A DNA stretch of 64,000 nucleotides. It comes from Cytobacillus sp. NCCP-133 (GTDB lineage: Bacteria > Bacillota > Bacilli > Bacillales > Cytobacillaceae). The notes under the pieces are model-generated. The model ran no database searches. It was not told the DNA's origin and saw nothing but the letters and a program-made list of their open reading frames with translations. This document shows, piece after piece, positions 25,331-33,753 of the stretch. The translations under genes were made by a program, and so were the position numbers. Every line of letters starts with the position of its first letter. The stretch's first letter is position 1. The DNA lies in the NCBI RefSeq assembly GCF_026011715.1, contig NZ_BRVM01000009.1:1-64000 (forward strand), given 5' to 3'.

Positions 25331-26034
25331 TATCGGGCGATCGTCAGCGAGCAAACGGAAGCAGCTCCCGCCTCCTTCAGGATCTTTGCAGCATGATATA
25401 GCGTGGAGCCTGTGGTGTAGATGTCGTCGATTAAGATGATTTTTTTATTCTCGGCGTCGTGATCCGCGATTCGCTGAAATACCTGCTGAAGATGAATCCG
25501 CTCATTTCGGGCCTTCTTCGACTGTTTTTCAGCATGGGTCCGCTTAAGCATTTCTGCAGCGGTGAATCCTGCTTCACGGATCAGGGCAGCGGACTGATTG
25601 AATCCGCGTTCATAGAGTCGCTCAGAGCTTAGCGGGATTGGGACGAGCAGGTCAAAGTCGAGGGTTTGCAGTTTGCTTTTTATAAAAGGGGAGAAAGCTC
25701 TCGCAAGGATATAATCTCCCCGGAATTTATATCGGGCAATGGCCTCTTTAAGAAAGTCATCGTATAGGAAAAGAGACTGGTTTCTTTCGAGGCTGCTTCC
25801 CCATTCAGGATCCTCATTCCACCTTGTACAATCATGGCAAAGATTGCCTGTTCGATAACGCGGATCCAATCCGCTGAACGGGCGGCTGCATTTTTCGCAG
25901 GCTTCTCCTTCGATAAAATTGAGCTTCTCTGAACATTTTTTACAAAGATCATTCTCCTCCGGCTTGGACCACAGAGACGACCAGGTAACAACAGGAGAAA
26001 TTTCTTGGTGGCAAATTAAGCACTTAATAAGCAA
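25330..26034 (-). CDS. comFC: ComFC, amidophosphoribosyltransferase-like competence protein
   Basis: 234 residues, family-typical length. The N-terminus has four cysteine pairs (CLICHQE, CKKC, CEKC, CHDC) of a zinc-binding head; the C-terminal phosphoribosyltransferase fold has the PRPP-loop signature IILIDDIYTTGSTL at about residues 196-209. ComFC works with the ComFA translocase in uptake of single-stranded DNA. It starts with TTG 26034 inside the end of comFA (11-bp overlap), so it is translationally coupled. No comFB lies between the two. Confidence 0.94.
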   Translation of the reverse strand: MLIKCLICHQEISPVVTWSSLWSKPEENDLCKKCSEKLNFIEGEACEKCSRPFSGLDPRYRTGNLCHDCTRWNEDPEWGSSLERNQSLFLYDDFLKEAIARYKFRGDYILARAFSPFIKSKLQTLDFDLLVPIPLSSERLYERGFNQSAALIREAGFTAAEMLKRTHAEKQSKKARNERIHLQQVFQRIADHDAENKKIILIDDIYTTGSTLYHAAKILKEAGAASVCSLTIAR

Positions 26035-27520
26035 TCAGCCCTTTCTTCTTGGCTTCTTCATTCATCTTAAGAATCTGCCTGCGTGCCTTGACCATGCTTT
26101 CGGTTTTGCCGTAATGAAAAAATGTAATATTGCCACTGGGAAACTGTGCGCTTCGGCCGACTCTGCCGGCAATTTGGACAAGGGCACTTTCGGTAAAAAT
26201 GCGGTCCTCCGCTCCAAGAATGGCTACGTCTACATTTGGAAACGTAACGCCCCTTTCAAGGATAGTCGTTGTAATGAGCATCGGAACCTCTTTATCCCGC
26301 ATTTTTTGAACCTTGCTTTTTCGGTCCGGATCTTCTGCGTGAACGGATTCAATTTTCGGTTCGAGCTTCCGGAGGATAGGAAGAACTTTGTCCATTTTAT
26401 CGATGTTGGGGAAGAAGAGCAGACATTGCTTTTGAGTCTCAAGCCGTTTTTTGATCCATTGTGTAACTGCAGAGGGGAGCTGATCTTTTTTGAGTGCCTT
26501 TTCCCAGTTGCCGCACCATTTGAAGGCGGGAACTGGCAAAGGATGACGGTGATACCTGGCAGGGATGGTGACGTACTCTCTTTTTCCGTTATGGCAATCC
26601 TTTTGCCATTTTTGATTGGGCGTTGCGGTGAGGTAAATCATAGATGAGACAGGTTTGCGGGATTGGCGGACAGCATACTGGAGGCTATCATCAGCCGTGT
26701 ATGGAAAGGCGTCGACTTCATCGAGGATGACGGTGTCAAACGCTTTGTAAAAACGGAGAAGCTGATGGATAGTGGCGATGGTAAGAGGCGCTTGAAGATG
26801 GCGGTCTTCGCTGCCGCCGAAGAGGACAGCGACCGGGATTTCTGGAAAGACAGCTTTTAAGCGGGGACCAAGCTCGAGAACTACGTCAATTCGAGGTGTG
26901 GCGATGCAAACTCTTTTCCCAGCTGCCAGTGCTGTGTTGATTCCCTCGAAAAGAACCTCCGTTTTGCCTGCACCGCAAACAGCCCAGACGAGAAGCTCAG
27001 TATTGTCAGTGACAGCCTGCTTCACTCGATCCGAGGCGAGCTGCTGTCCGGGTGAAAGTGTGCCGTTCCATTTTAGCGGACGCTGATTGTCACTTTGAGT
27101 CTGCACTGGACCGCTCCAGCTGACCAAAGGCGTGCATGCACTCACCCGCCCCATCATCAAGCACTTACGGCAATAGGTGCAATGCTCCTCATCGCAGCGT
27201 GCACAGGGAAAGCATACAAAAAGTGCTCGATCTTCATTGCCGCACCTGGCACAGGTGGATTTGTTTTTCTCTTTCGTCATGCCTTTTCGGTATAGGATAT
27301 AACCATTTTCGTAATGTTCATGGATTTCTTCAATAGGGAACGGGAGGTCATCAAGTAAAAGCTGTTTTCCGTGGAGGAATTGCTGAAGTTTTTTGTTAAA
27401 AGAGTAGGTTTCATTGAGCGGCGGCTGCGGAATGGCCTCGAAGGAGGAAATTGGGCGGCTTTCTTGGGGTTTTTCAATTAAAAATGGGGTCAATATGTTA
27501 TTTTTTATGGTAAATCTCAA
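26024..27520 (-). CDS. comFA: ComFA, DNA-uptake helicase
   Basis: A DEAD-box-type ATPase that pulls transforming DNA into the cytoplasm. A four-cysteine-pair zinc region is visible (CARC, CFPC, CDEEHC, CRKC), then motif I AVCGAGKTE, motif II ILDEVDAF, motif III YLTATPNQ, and motif VI QIAGRVGRS. About 498 residues from TTG 27520, which has AGAGGTG six bases upstream; the frame extends to 27574 without a ribosome site. It is the first gene of the comF unit and lies just downstream of a truncated degV. Confidence 0.94.
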   Translation of the reverse strand: MRFTIKNNILTPFLIEKPQESRPISSFEAIPQPPLNETYSFNKKLQQFLHGKQLLLDDLPFPIEEIHEHYENGYILYRKGMTKEKNKSTCARCGNEDRALFVCFPCARCDEEHCTYCRKCLMMGRVSACTPLVSWSGPVQTQSDNQRPLKWNGTLSPGQQLASDRVKQAVTDNTELLVWAVCGAGKTEVLFEGINTALAAGKRVCIATPRIDVVLELGPRLKAVFPEIPVAVLFGGSEDRHLQAPLTIATIHQLLRFYKAFDTVILDEVDAFPYTADDSLQYAVRQSRKPVSSMIYLTATPNQKWQKDCHNGKREYVTIPARYHRHPLPVPAFKWCGNWEKALKKDQLPSAVTQWIKKRLETQKQCLLFFPNIDKMDKVLPILRKLEPKIESVHAEDPDRKSKVQKMRDKEVPMLITTTILERGVTFPNVDVAILGAEDRIFTESALVQIAGRVGRSAQFPSGNITFFHYGKTESMVKARRQILKMNEEAKKKGLIAY

Positions 27521-27590
27521 TGTGTTCACCTCTATGCAGGGATAAATTAGGAAACGAACCTTTTGTTTTCGCATACTCTGACACTCTATT

Positions 27591-27615
27591 TGCAGGTTTA
27601 GCGGTTCTATTTGCA
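27591..27615 (-). repeat. Two TGCAAATAGA units, 21 bp apart
   Basis: On the minus strand TGCAAATAGA occurs twice at exactly 21-bp spacing between the degV fragment and comFA. The same unit and period recur as a seven-copy array at 40107-40240. Confidence 0.75.
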
Positions 27616-27637
27616 GATTTAAAAGTTCTCAATTCAT

Positions 27638-27928
27638 TCAACCAAATGTGCCGCTGATGCCGCTCGACAGATGAATGGAAATCACTGCATCATAATCCTG
27701 AGAAAGCTTCTCAAACAGCTCCGCAAACTGCCCGACCGGCGGCTGTGAAGTCGTAGGAAGCGCCTTATGCTTCACTTCTTTATAAAAATCCGCAGCCGTC
27801 ATTTCCGCTTCTTCCTGATAGGTCTCGTTTCCGAAAATCACGCTAAGGGGAATCATATGTATCGTTAATTTTTCTCTTAATTCCTTTGGGATGTATGCTG
27901 TACTATCCGTTACAACAGCCGTTTTCAT
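27638..27928 (-). pseudogene. degV: degV, truncated after about 96 codons
   Basis: DegV-family fatty-acid-binding proteins have about 280 residues. This frame has a perfect family N-terminus (MKTAVVTDSTAYIPKELREK, then LPTTSQPPVGQF and ISIHLSSGISGTF) but stops one codon later. The missing two thirds are nowhere nearby; two TGCAAATAGA repeat units lie at the break. Position between degU and comFA is the ancestral one in B. subtilis (yviA). A stable binding protein is unlikely. Confidence 0.85.
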
Positions 27929-28076
27929 AAATAGAGTTACCATCCTTCTCTTTTTTCTCTACTGTATGTTCATGTTCATTTTATATGATAGAGGAGGAAA
28001 TTGCATTAAGATTAGGGAGTGTCTTTGAGGATCTTACGGCTAAACGGAAAGTGTTTATAGGTGATTGTCCTGGCTA

Positions 28077-28214
28077 TTATTCGGAATAGCCCAATCCTCT
28101 TTTTTCAATTTCATTCACTAATAAATCAATGAGTGCTGGATCGAGATGGTATTTTAGAGCTTCATTATATACTTCAAGAAGAAGTTCAGTGGATAAATGA
28201 TAGTAATTGGACAT
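28077..28214 (-). CDS. sda: Sda-like sporulation checkpoint inhibitor
   Basis: A 45-codon gene from ATG 28214 with GCAGGAGGG upstream. The core LSTELLLEVYNEALKYHL and IDLLVNEIEKRGLG follow the Sda pattern (LSDELLIESYFKA ... FIELIENEIKRRSLG in B. subtilis, from memory). Sda binds the histidine kinase KinA and stops sporulation when replication is disturbed. Size and helical-hairpin layout agree. It is not a neighbour of degV in B. subtilis as far as I recall. Confidence 0.82.
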   Translation of the reverse strand: MSNYYHLSTELLLEVYNEALKYHLDPALIDLLVNEIEKRGLGYSE

Positions 28215-28261
28215 ATCGGGTCCCTCCTGCAATAATTCCTTTTACCTATATACTGCATTCA

Positions 28262-28293
28262 TTTACACATTTTGTAAATGAAAAATGTGTAAA
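28262..28293. promoter_or_regulatory. Perfect 12-bp palindrome between sda and the next gene
   Basis: TTTACACATTTT and AAAATGTGTAAA are separated by eight bases in the divergent promoter region. It could be an operator; the arms also resemble weak DnaA boxes, which control sda in B. subtilis. Confidence 0.5.
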
Positions 28294-28384
28294 ATGATGG
28301 ATTTATCTCTCAATGGTACATGCATAGGAAAATTTTTGTTAAACTATCCTATGCCTATAAATTGTATAGAAGGAGTAGAACAGC

Positions 28385-28660
28385 ATGCACCAAGCTTCGT
28401 CTCCAGAGGCAATAAACCAGTTCAATGATAGCCATTATTACGCAAATAAAAAAATACTTATTTTCACATTAAAACAATTTAAGTACATAAAGGTCCCCAC
28501 GAAAAATTATTCTATCGAAGGATTAGAACTGGCAAACTGGCTTCTGGAAGTAGCATCACCCAAGGAATTACATGAACTGATTACACTAATCAAATACGCC
28601 CAAATGAGAAATGCTGATATCAGGCCCATTCTGCAAACCGCAGCAGCTGGCCTTCTTTAA
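28385..28660 (+). CDS. Small hypothetical protein
   Basis: A 91-residue protein, family not recognised. Positively charged first half (KILIFTLKQFKYIKVPTKNY) and a helical C-terminal part (ELHELITLIKYAQMRN), no signal peptide. AAGGAG stands nine bases before ATG 28385, and TTGTTA-N16-TATAAA upstream could be a sigma-A promoter. It is transcribed away from sda and ends at a terminator shared with degU. Confidence 0.72.
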   Translation: MHQASSPEAINQFNDSHYYANKKILIFTLKQFKYIKVPTKNYSIEGLELANWLLEVASPKELHELITLIKYAQMRNADIRPILQTAAAGLL

Positions 28661-28696
28661 AAGCAGCAAAGAGATTAAAGAATACCAAAATATAAA

Positions 28697-28732
28697 AAAA
28701 CACGTGATGCCTTAGGCTCTCACGTGTTTTTT
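28697..28732. terminator. Bidirectional terminator between 28660 and degU
   Basis: AAAACACGTGA and TCACGTGTTTTTT flank a short loop; T-runs exist on both strands, so it can end both the plus-strand gene and degU. Confidence 0.85.
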
Positions 28733-28747
28733 GGAGAAATTGCTATT

Positions 28748-29431
28748 TTACCGCACTTCCACCCAGCCATTTTTAATCGCAACGACAACAGCTTGTGTTC
28801 TGTCGTTTACGTTCATTTTCTGGAGGATGTTGCTGACATGGTTTTTAACCGTTTTTTCACTGATATAAAGTGCTTCGCCGATTCCGCGGTTGCTTTTTCC
28901 GTCAGCAAGGAGCTGAAGGACTTCGCATTCCCGGCGCGTCAGTAAGTGAAGCGGGCGGCGGATTTCCGGCTGTAAGTATGAGCTGCTGCTTCCTGCGCCC
29001 ACGGTGGCCAGACGGCGGTATTCGTTAACAAGATTGTGTGTAACTTTTGGATGAAGATAGGATCCGCCCTCGGCTACCACTTTAACAGCTTCAACCAATG
29101 CGTCAGCATCCATTTCTTTCAATAGATATCCGCTTGCGCCAGTTTTAAGGGCATGTGTCACATAATTCTCATCATCATGAATGGATAGGATGATGACCTT
29201 TGAATCCGGATGCTTTTCAATTAATTGGCGCGTTGCCTCTACACCGTTCACATTCGGCATGTTGATATCCATGATCACAACATCAGGGTCATATTCTTCC
29301 ACTAATGTGATGGCTTCCGTTCCATCATCGCCTTCTGCTACTACATTAAATGATTTTTCAAAGTCTAAGATGCGTTTTACCCCTTCTCTGAATAATTGAT
29401 GGTCATCAATTATAATAATCTTCGTAGTCAA
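28748..29431 (-). CDS. degU: Response regulator DegU
   Basis: 227 residues: receiver domain (residues 1-120) with the acidic pocket near IIDDHQ, the phosphorylated aspartate at about 54 in VVIMDINMP, and the signalling KEMDA lysine; then a LuxR/FixJ helix-turn-helix ([37 protein letters not shown]). DegU steers motility, competence, biofilm and exoenzymes. degS lies 27 bp upstream, the usual degS-degU operon. Confidence 0.97.
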   Translation of the reverse strand: MTTKIIIIDDHQLFREGVKRILDFEKSFNVVAEGDDGTEAITLVEEYDPDVVIMDINMPNVNGVEATRQLIEKHPDSKVIILSIHDDENYVTHALKTGASGYLLKEMDADALVEAVKVVAEGGSYLHPKVTHNLVNEYRRLATVGAGSSSSYLQPEIRRPLHLLTRRECEVLQLLADGKSNRGIGEALYISEKTVKNHVSNILQKMNVNDRTQAVVVAIKNGWVEVR

Positions 29432-29458
29432 TTGTTTCGCCTCCCTAAGCTGTTCCTG

Positions 29459-30616
29459 TTATTTATCTCTTTTTTTAAGTGTTAAAGGTATTTGAATAAT
29501 CACAATGGTGCCTTTTCCCATTTTGGAATCGATTGAAAGCTGGCCTTCGAGCAGTTCAACCCTTTCTCTCATGCCGATAATCCCAAATGACTCTGCTCGT
29601 TTCTCCTGAATATTAAACCCTTTGCCATCATCTTTGATGACGGCTGCAACTCTAGTTTGATTTATTTCCAGCTTTACTGTAATTTCACGCGCCTCTGCAT
29701 GCTTTAGTGCATTTGTAACAGATTCCTGAATTAATCTGAAAAGCGCCACTTCATACTGGGAAGGAAGCCTTGTTTCTGAACCCAGGTTCGCAAATTTAAT
29801 CTTTGTCGTACGATGATACTCTTCGATGGTTTGCAGGTATTTTTTGAGGGTTGGAACTAACCCTAAATCATCAAGTGCCATTGGACGCAAATCGTATATA
29901 ATTCTTCGCACCTCATAAAGAGCACTTCGGACCATTTTTTTGAGGTCCTTGATTTCGGATAGAGCCTCATCGCCGCCCCTCTCGTTATAAACACGCTCAA
30001 TTAAATCGGAACGCATCATCACATTGGCCATCATTTGCGCCGGGCCATCATGAATTTCCCTCGATAGCCTTTTACGCTCTTCTTCCTGCGCTTCGATGAT
30101 CTTTAACCCAAAGTCAAGCTTGAGCTTGGCATCCTCAATGATTTCCCCCATTTGCTTTAAGTCACCCATCAGGTAATTCATCACAACTGTAATTTGCAAT
30201 ACAAGGGTTTCAGCCCGTTCAATCGTCTCATTTAATCCGAGCAATCTTCTTTCAATATCATCCCTGCGGTCACGGAGCTGCTTTTCCAGCTGCCTGTTCA
30301 TGGAAAGATCCATCTGGAGCTGGTGTGCTTTTTCGTAAGCCTCCCGTACTTCACTTTCCGAATAATCTTTAAAATGCATGCTCACTTCAGACAGCCGCTT
30401 CCGGGCAAATTTCGTCTGGATCTCCAGCTTGTCCCCTTCATCAATAACATTCAATACCAGCCGCTTTACTTCCTTCAGCTCATCCGTAAGCGTTTCATGG
30501 TCCGTGCGGCATTGTTCGCTAATCCGAAAGATTTCATTCTTGCTTGTCCCTACAGTATCTATCATTTTTTGCAGAATAAGGTCGAGTGTCTTTGTATCAA
30601 ATTTCTTTATATTCAT
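29459..30616 (-). CDS. degS: Sensor histidine kinase DegS
   Basis: Cytoplasmic HisKA_3-type kinase of 385 residues without membrane segments. The N-terminal 150 residues are the coiled-coil DegS sensor region; the phospho-accepting histidine sits in LSREIHDGPAQMMANVMM (about residue 190), and the ATPase motifs are IIYDLRPMALDDLG, VTNALKHA, VIKDDGKGFN and GIIGMRERVELLEG. It phosphorylates DegU. GGGGGA precedes ATG 30616. Confidence 0.97.
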   Translation of the reverse strand: MNIKKFDTKTLDLILQKMIDTVGTSKNEIFRISEQCRTDHETLTDELKEVKRLVLNVIDEGDKLEIQTKFARKRLSEVSMHFKDYSESEVREAYEKAHQLQMDLSMNRQLEKQLRDRRDDIERRLLGLNETIERAETLVLQITVVMNYLMGDLKQMGEIIEDAKLKLDFGLKIIEAQEEERKRLSREIHDGPAQMMANVMMRSDLIERVYNERGGDEALSEIKDLKKMVRSALYEVRRIIYDLRPMALDDLGLVPTLKKYLQTIEEYHRTTKIKFANLGSETRLPSQYEVALFRLIQESVTNALKHAEAREITVKLEINQTRVAAVIKDDGKGFNIQEKRAESFGIIGMRERVELLEGQLSIDSKMGKGTIVIIQIPLTLKKRDK

Positions 30617-31018
30617 TTATATCCCCCAACATTTTCAGCCCTTATGCTTTGTACCATCATTTTAGCGCGAATGAAGGAAGGATACTATCACCAAAGCATG
30701 AAAACTATACCAATACACATAAAATTCGGTAAAATGGCATAGATCCGGCTTGCATATCCATGTCTTATATCCTATATTATTAATGGTTAAACCTTCCTGC
30801 AATCTATTAATTTAAGGAAGATTACACTCTTTAAGACCTAGAAATTATTGTGCGATAAAGAAATTTCTACTATTAGAATATTAATTATTATAGCACGCAT
30901 AAAAGGCACCTATATTAAAGTTTCATTACAATCAGTTGAAATTTTATCTCTTCCGGCGCTGTCGAATTATAATAAAAACTGTCATCATTTAAGTAACTCT
31001 ATTTAAAGGAGCGGTAAA
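30617..31018. other. Intergenic region between degS and yvyE
   Basis: AT-rich divergent promoter region of about 400 bp. TATAAT-like boxes occur before yvyE (near 30968) but none pairs with a convincing -35. I see no gene or clear hairpin. Confidence 0.5.
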
Positions 31019-31651
31019 ATGCTGCCACGCTATTATACGGTAAAAGGCTATGGCGAACATGAAATTACTATTCAAAAATCCAGATTCATCGCTTATATCT
31101 CCCGTGCTGAATCTGAAGATGAAGCACAGGAATTTATCCAATCGATTAAGAAAAAGCACCGGGATGCTGCCCATAATTGCTCTGCTTACCTGATCGGCGA
31201 GAACGATCAAATCCAGAAAGCGAATGATGATGGCGAACCAAGCGGCACTGCCGGCGTTCCCATACTCGAAGTTTTGAAAAAAAAGCAATTAAAAGATACT
31301 GCAGCTGTCATAACCAGATACTTCGGCGGAATAAAATTAGGGGCAGGAGGCCTGATCCGCGCTTATGGCAAAGCTGCTTCAGAAGGAATGAAAGCGGCCG
31401 GAATAGTCGAAAGAAAGCTAATGAAAGTCATGCACACCAAAGTCGGCTATCCCTGGCTCGGAAAACTGGAAAATGAGCTTCGTTCCTCCCTTTATTCCTT
31501 AAAAGAAATTCATTATCTTGATCAAGCAGAGATTGAGACCTTTGTGGAAGAAGGCCATGTTCAGGACTTCACCAGCTGGATGACGGATCTCACAAACGGA
31601 CAGGCTGAAATCTTCGAAGGCGAGCTGCTTTACCTGGAAGAAGAAATATAA
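31019..31651 (+). CDS. yvyE: YvyE/YigZ (IMPACT family) protein
   Basis: 210 residues with the UPF0029/IMPACT signature: KSRFIAYISRAESEDEAQEF, HNCSAYLIGE, NDDGEPSGTAGVPILEVL and ITRYFGGIKLGAGGLIRAYG, then a C-terminal alpha-beta domain. The biochemical role is not settled; the human relative regulates a translation kinase. AAAGGAG lies upstream. Position next to degS and a TagU-type gene equals B. subtilis. Confidence 0.95.
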   Translation: MLPRYYTVKGYGEHEITIQKSRFIAYISRAESEDEAQEFIQSIKKKHRDAAHNCSAYLIGENDQIQKANDDGEPSGTAGVPILEVLKKKQLKDTAAVITRYFGGIKLGAGGLIRAYGKAASEGMKAAGIVERKLMKVMHTKVGYPWLGKLENELRSSLYSLKEIHYLDQAEIETFVEEGHVQDFTSWMTDLTNGQAEIFEGELLYLEEEI

Positions 31652-31733
31652 GTTAAAAATAGAATTTACGAATTGGCAAACAAACGATAAAATAAATCTT
31701 GTTTTCCATTACTTTTTTTAAAGGAGCTAGCCT

Positions 31734-32768
31734 ATGGCTGATAATTATAGAACGACCTATAAAGCTGATCGAAAGAAAAAGAAACGAAAGCGCATTTTTT
31801 TCTTTTTAATTGTCCCGGTGCTGGTGTTAATCCTGGGAGTCACTTCCTATGGTGCATTCTTATACAGCAAAGCCCAATCCGTAATGGATGAATCCTATAA
31901 CCCGATTGAACGTGAAAACGCGAAACGCGAAAAACCCGTGGATCCGGATATTGATAATGTTTCCATTCTTTTCATCGGAGTGGATGACAGCGACACTCGT
32001 AACTTTAGTGCAGGCTCAAGGACAGATGCTTTGATGCTTGCTACCCTGAACGAGAAACAAAAGTCTGTTAAACTATTGAGCATTCCGCGTGATTCCTATG
32101 TTTATATTCCAAGCAAAGGCTATGAAGATAAAATCAATCATGCATATGGAAGCGGCGGAGCTAAATCAACCATTGAAGCTGTCGAAGAACTGCTTGATGT
32201 CCCGGTTGATTATTACGTCAATATGAATTTCAACGCCTTTATTGATGTGATTGACGCTTTAGACGGCATTGAAGTAGAAGTACCCTATGCGTTAAGCGAG
32301 CAAGATTCTGGTGACCGCAAAAATGCAATCAATTTGCAAGCCGGCTTACAAGAACTGAATGGTGAAGAAGCATTAGCCCTCGCCCGCACCAGAAAGCTTG
32401 ATAATGATATCGAACGCGGAAAGCGCCAGCAGGAAATCCTAAAGGCCATCATCAGGAAAGCTGTGTCGGCCAAGGGTGTCACCAAATATTCCGATGTGAT
32501 AGAAGCGGTAGGCGATAATATGTCCACAGACCTTTCTTTCAGTGAAATGAAGACCTTTATCGACTATGCCACTGCAGGTACAGGAATTGATATAGAAACC
32601 TTAACCCTTGCCGGCGGCGACAGCTATATCAACGGTGTATACTATTACCAGCTTGACCCGGCCGAACTGGAAACAACAAAACAAACCCTTAAAAGTCATC
32701 TCCAAGTTCCTGGATACACATCAGACTTGGTTAATTCAGACCTTGAAAATGATGAGGAAGCGTACTGA
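31734..32768 (+). CDS. tagU: LCP-family wall polymer ligase (TagU type)
   Basis: LytR-CpsA-Psr protein of 344 residues that transfers undecaprenyl-linked anionic polymers to peptidoglycan outside the membrane. A basic cytoplasmic stub, one membrane segment (about residues 20-42), then the LCP domain with SRTDALMLATLN, LLSIPRDSYVYI, KINHAYGSGG and LALARTRKLDNDIERGKRQQ; the arginines hold the pyrophosphate. The C-terminus is acidic. It ends at a strong terminator. A second LCP gene lies at 62651-63580. Confidence 0.93.
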   Translation: MADNYRTTYKADRKKKKRKRIFFFLIVPVLVLILGVTSYGAFLYSKAQSVMDESYNPIERENAKREKPVDPDIDNVSILFIGVDDSDTRNFSAGSRTDALMLATLNEKQKSVKLLSIPRDSYVYIPSKGYEDKINHAYGSGGAKSTIEAVEELLDVPVDYYVNMNFNAFIDVIDALDGIEVEVPYALSEQDSGDRKNAINLQAGLQELNGEEALALARTRKLDNDIERGKRQQEILKAIIRKAVSAKGVTKYSDVIEAVGDNMSTDLSFSEMKTFIDYATAGTGIDIETLTLAGGDSYINGVYYYQLDPAELETTKQTLKSHLQVPGYTSDLVNSDLENDEEAY

Positions 32769-32775
32769 TATAGCT

Positions 32776-32812
32776 AATCGTCCGGTTTCAATGGAAACCG
32801 GACGATTTTTTA
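32776..32812 (+). terminator. Intrinsic terminator after tagU
   Basis: AATCGTCCGGTTTC, loop AATG, GAAACCGGACGATTTTTTA: a strong 12-14 pair stem with a T-run. It overlaps the end of the converging gene at 32810. Confidence 0.92.
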
Positions 32813-33145
32813 TACACTTAATTCAAGCTGATGCTCTGTATTCTCTTTTTTGAACATATAGTTTTGGATGCCGATCACCTTTAGAAACTCCAGCACATGT
32901 TTTAACGATTTTGCCTTATACTCCTCAATCACTTCGAATTCTCTAATATAAGCTATCTTCTGTTTAAGATTGAACTTACTGTTTTTCGATGGTGATAAAT
33001 CCTCTGGCTGATATCCTTCGGAGCAAGTGTAAATGATCGCCTCACCAATTTTTTGTTTTTCCAATTTAAAATGGACCGAAAATATTATTGCACATTTCTC
33101 TTCACAAAAAGACGGCAGAATTCTCATTTCAAGTTCTTTTTCCAT
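32810..33145 (-). CDS. Hypothetical protein
   Basis: 111 residues, not recognised. Soluble, charged, with two cysteines near the start (CEEKCA) and a mixed alpha-beta look. AGAGGTG precedes ATG 33145. It converges with tagU, and no partner gene is near. Nothing in the sequence suggests a function. Confidence 0.65.
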   Translation of the reverse strand: MEKELEMRILPSFCEEKCAIIFSVHFKLEKQKIGEAIIYTCSEGYQPEDLSPSKNSKFNLKQKIAYIREFEVIEEYKAKSLKHVLEFLKVIGIQNYMFKKENTEHQLELSV

Positions 33146-33340
33146 AGGACACCTCTTTCAGTAGGATTTACCTATACTATAACAGAGTTAGAAATTTTCT
33201 GGATTTGCTTAATTAAGCTTAAAAACCTCTATTTTGCTTCAAATTTTCCTATAACTGCATCGGCATGATGAAAAATATAACTATAAGCATATTTTGGGGT
33301 TTGAAATTGCCAAACGTTCTAGTATATTCATTAATATAGA

Positions 33341-33373
33341 GAAAAAAAGAAGGCATCCTGCAGCCAGGATGCC
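33341..33373 (-). terminator. Terminator of the signal-peptide gene
   Basis: GGCATCCTG, loop GCTG, CAGGATGCC followed by TTCTTTTTTTC on the minus strand, about 70 bases after the peptide stop codon. Confidence 0.85.
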
Positions 33374-33441
33374 AAAATTGGAGATTTCAGATGCAAGATA
33401 TGGTTCGTAAAACCGATAAACTAGTACATAAGTCATTAATA

Positions 33442-33570
33442 TTAATGCATGGAAGGAAGTTCTAAAGTACGAATTCCGCCATTATCCTTGCCTGCAGCAG
33501 CGCTAACGCCTGCTCCAGCAGTCAGAATCAATGTTACAGCTGCAAAAATGGCAATTACACGTCTTTTCAT
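33442..33570 (-). CDS. Secreted signalling-peptide precursor (PapR/Phr-like)
   Basis: A 42-codon gene with an excellent AGGAGG site eight bases before ATG 33570, a sigma-A promoter and a terminator. The product starts MKRRVIAIFAAVTLILTAGA, a Sec signal sequence ending VSAAA, and leaves a polar tail GKDNGGIRTLELPSMH. That architecture is typical of pro-peptides matured outside the cell and re-imported as pheromones. The C-terminal ELPSMH recalls the DLPFEF core of PapR. The divergent neighbour is an HTH-TPR regulator of the RRNPP type, its probable receptor (inference). Confidence 0.75.
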   Translation of the reverse strand: MKRRVIAIFAAVTLILTAGAGVSAAAGKDNGGIRTLELPSMH

Positions 33571-33607
33571 TTACTATACCTCCTAAAATTCAATGTCTTG
33601 CTCTATT

Positions 33608-33636
33608 TATTTAATTTCATTAAAACATATTATCAA
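33608..33636 (-). promoter_or_regulatory. Sigma-A promoter of the peptide gene
   Basis: TTGATA, 17 bases, TAAATA on the minus strand, about 38 bases before the peptide ATG. Confidence 0.6.
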
Positions 33637-33652
33637 CTGGCATTAAGAGGCG

Positions 33653-33705
33653 ATGAGAGACCATTTCGTGTTGTTTTCCTTAGTTTTTCGGGTCTTTTCT
33701 CTCAT
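33653..33705. promoter_or_regulatory. Inverted repeat between peptide and regulator genes
   Basis: ATGAGAGA (33653-33660) and TCTCTCAT (33698-33705), the second followed by T7. It could be an operator of the regulator or an attenuator in its own leader. Confidence 0.4.
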
Positions 33706-33753
33706 TTTTTTATAAAAATATAACTTTAGGAATATATCGATAGGGGTGGAAAA

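Noticed and set aside
25919..26647. 242-codon plus-strand open frame
   Set aside because: Antisense to comFA/comFC, whose motifs are unambiguous.
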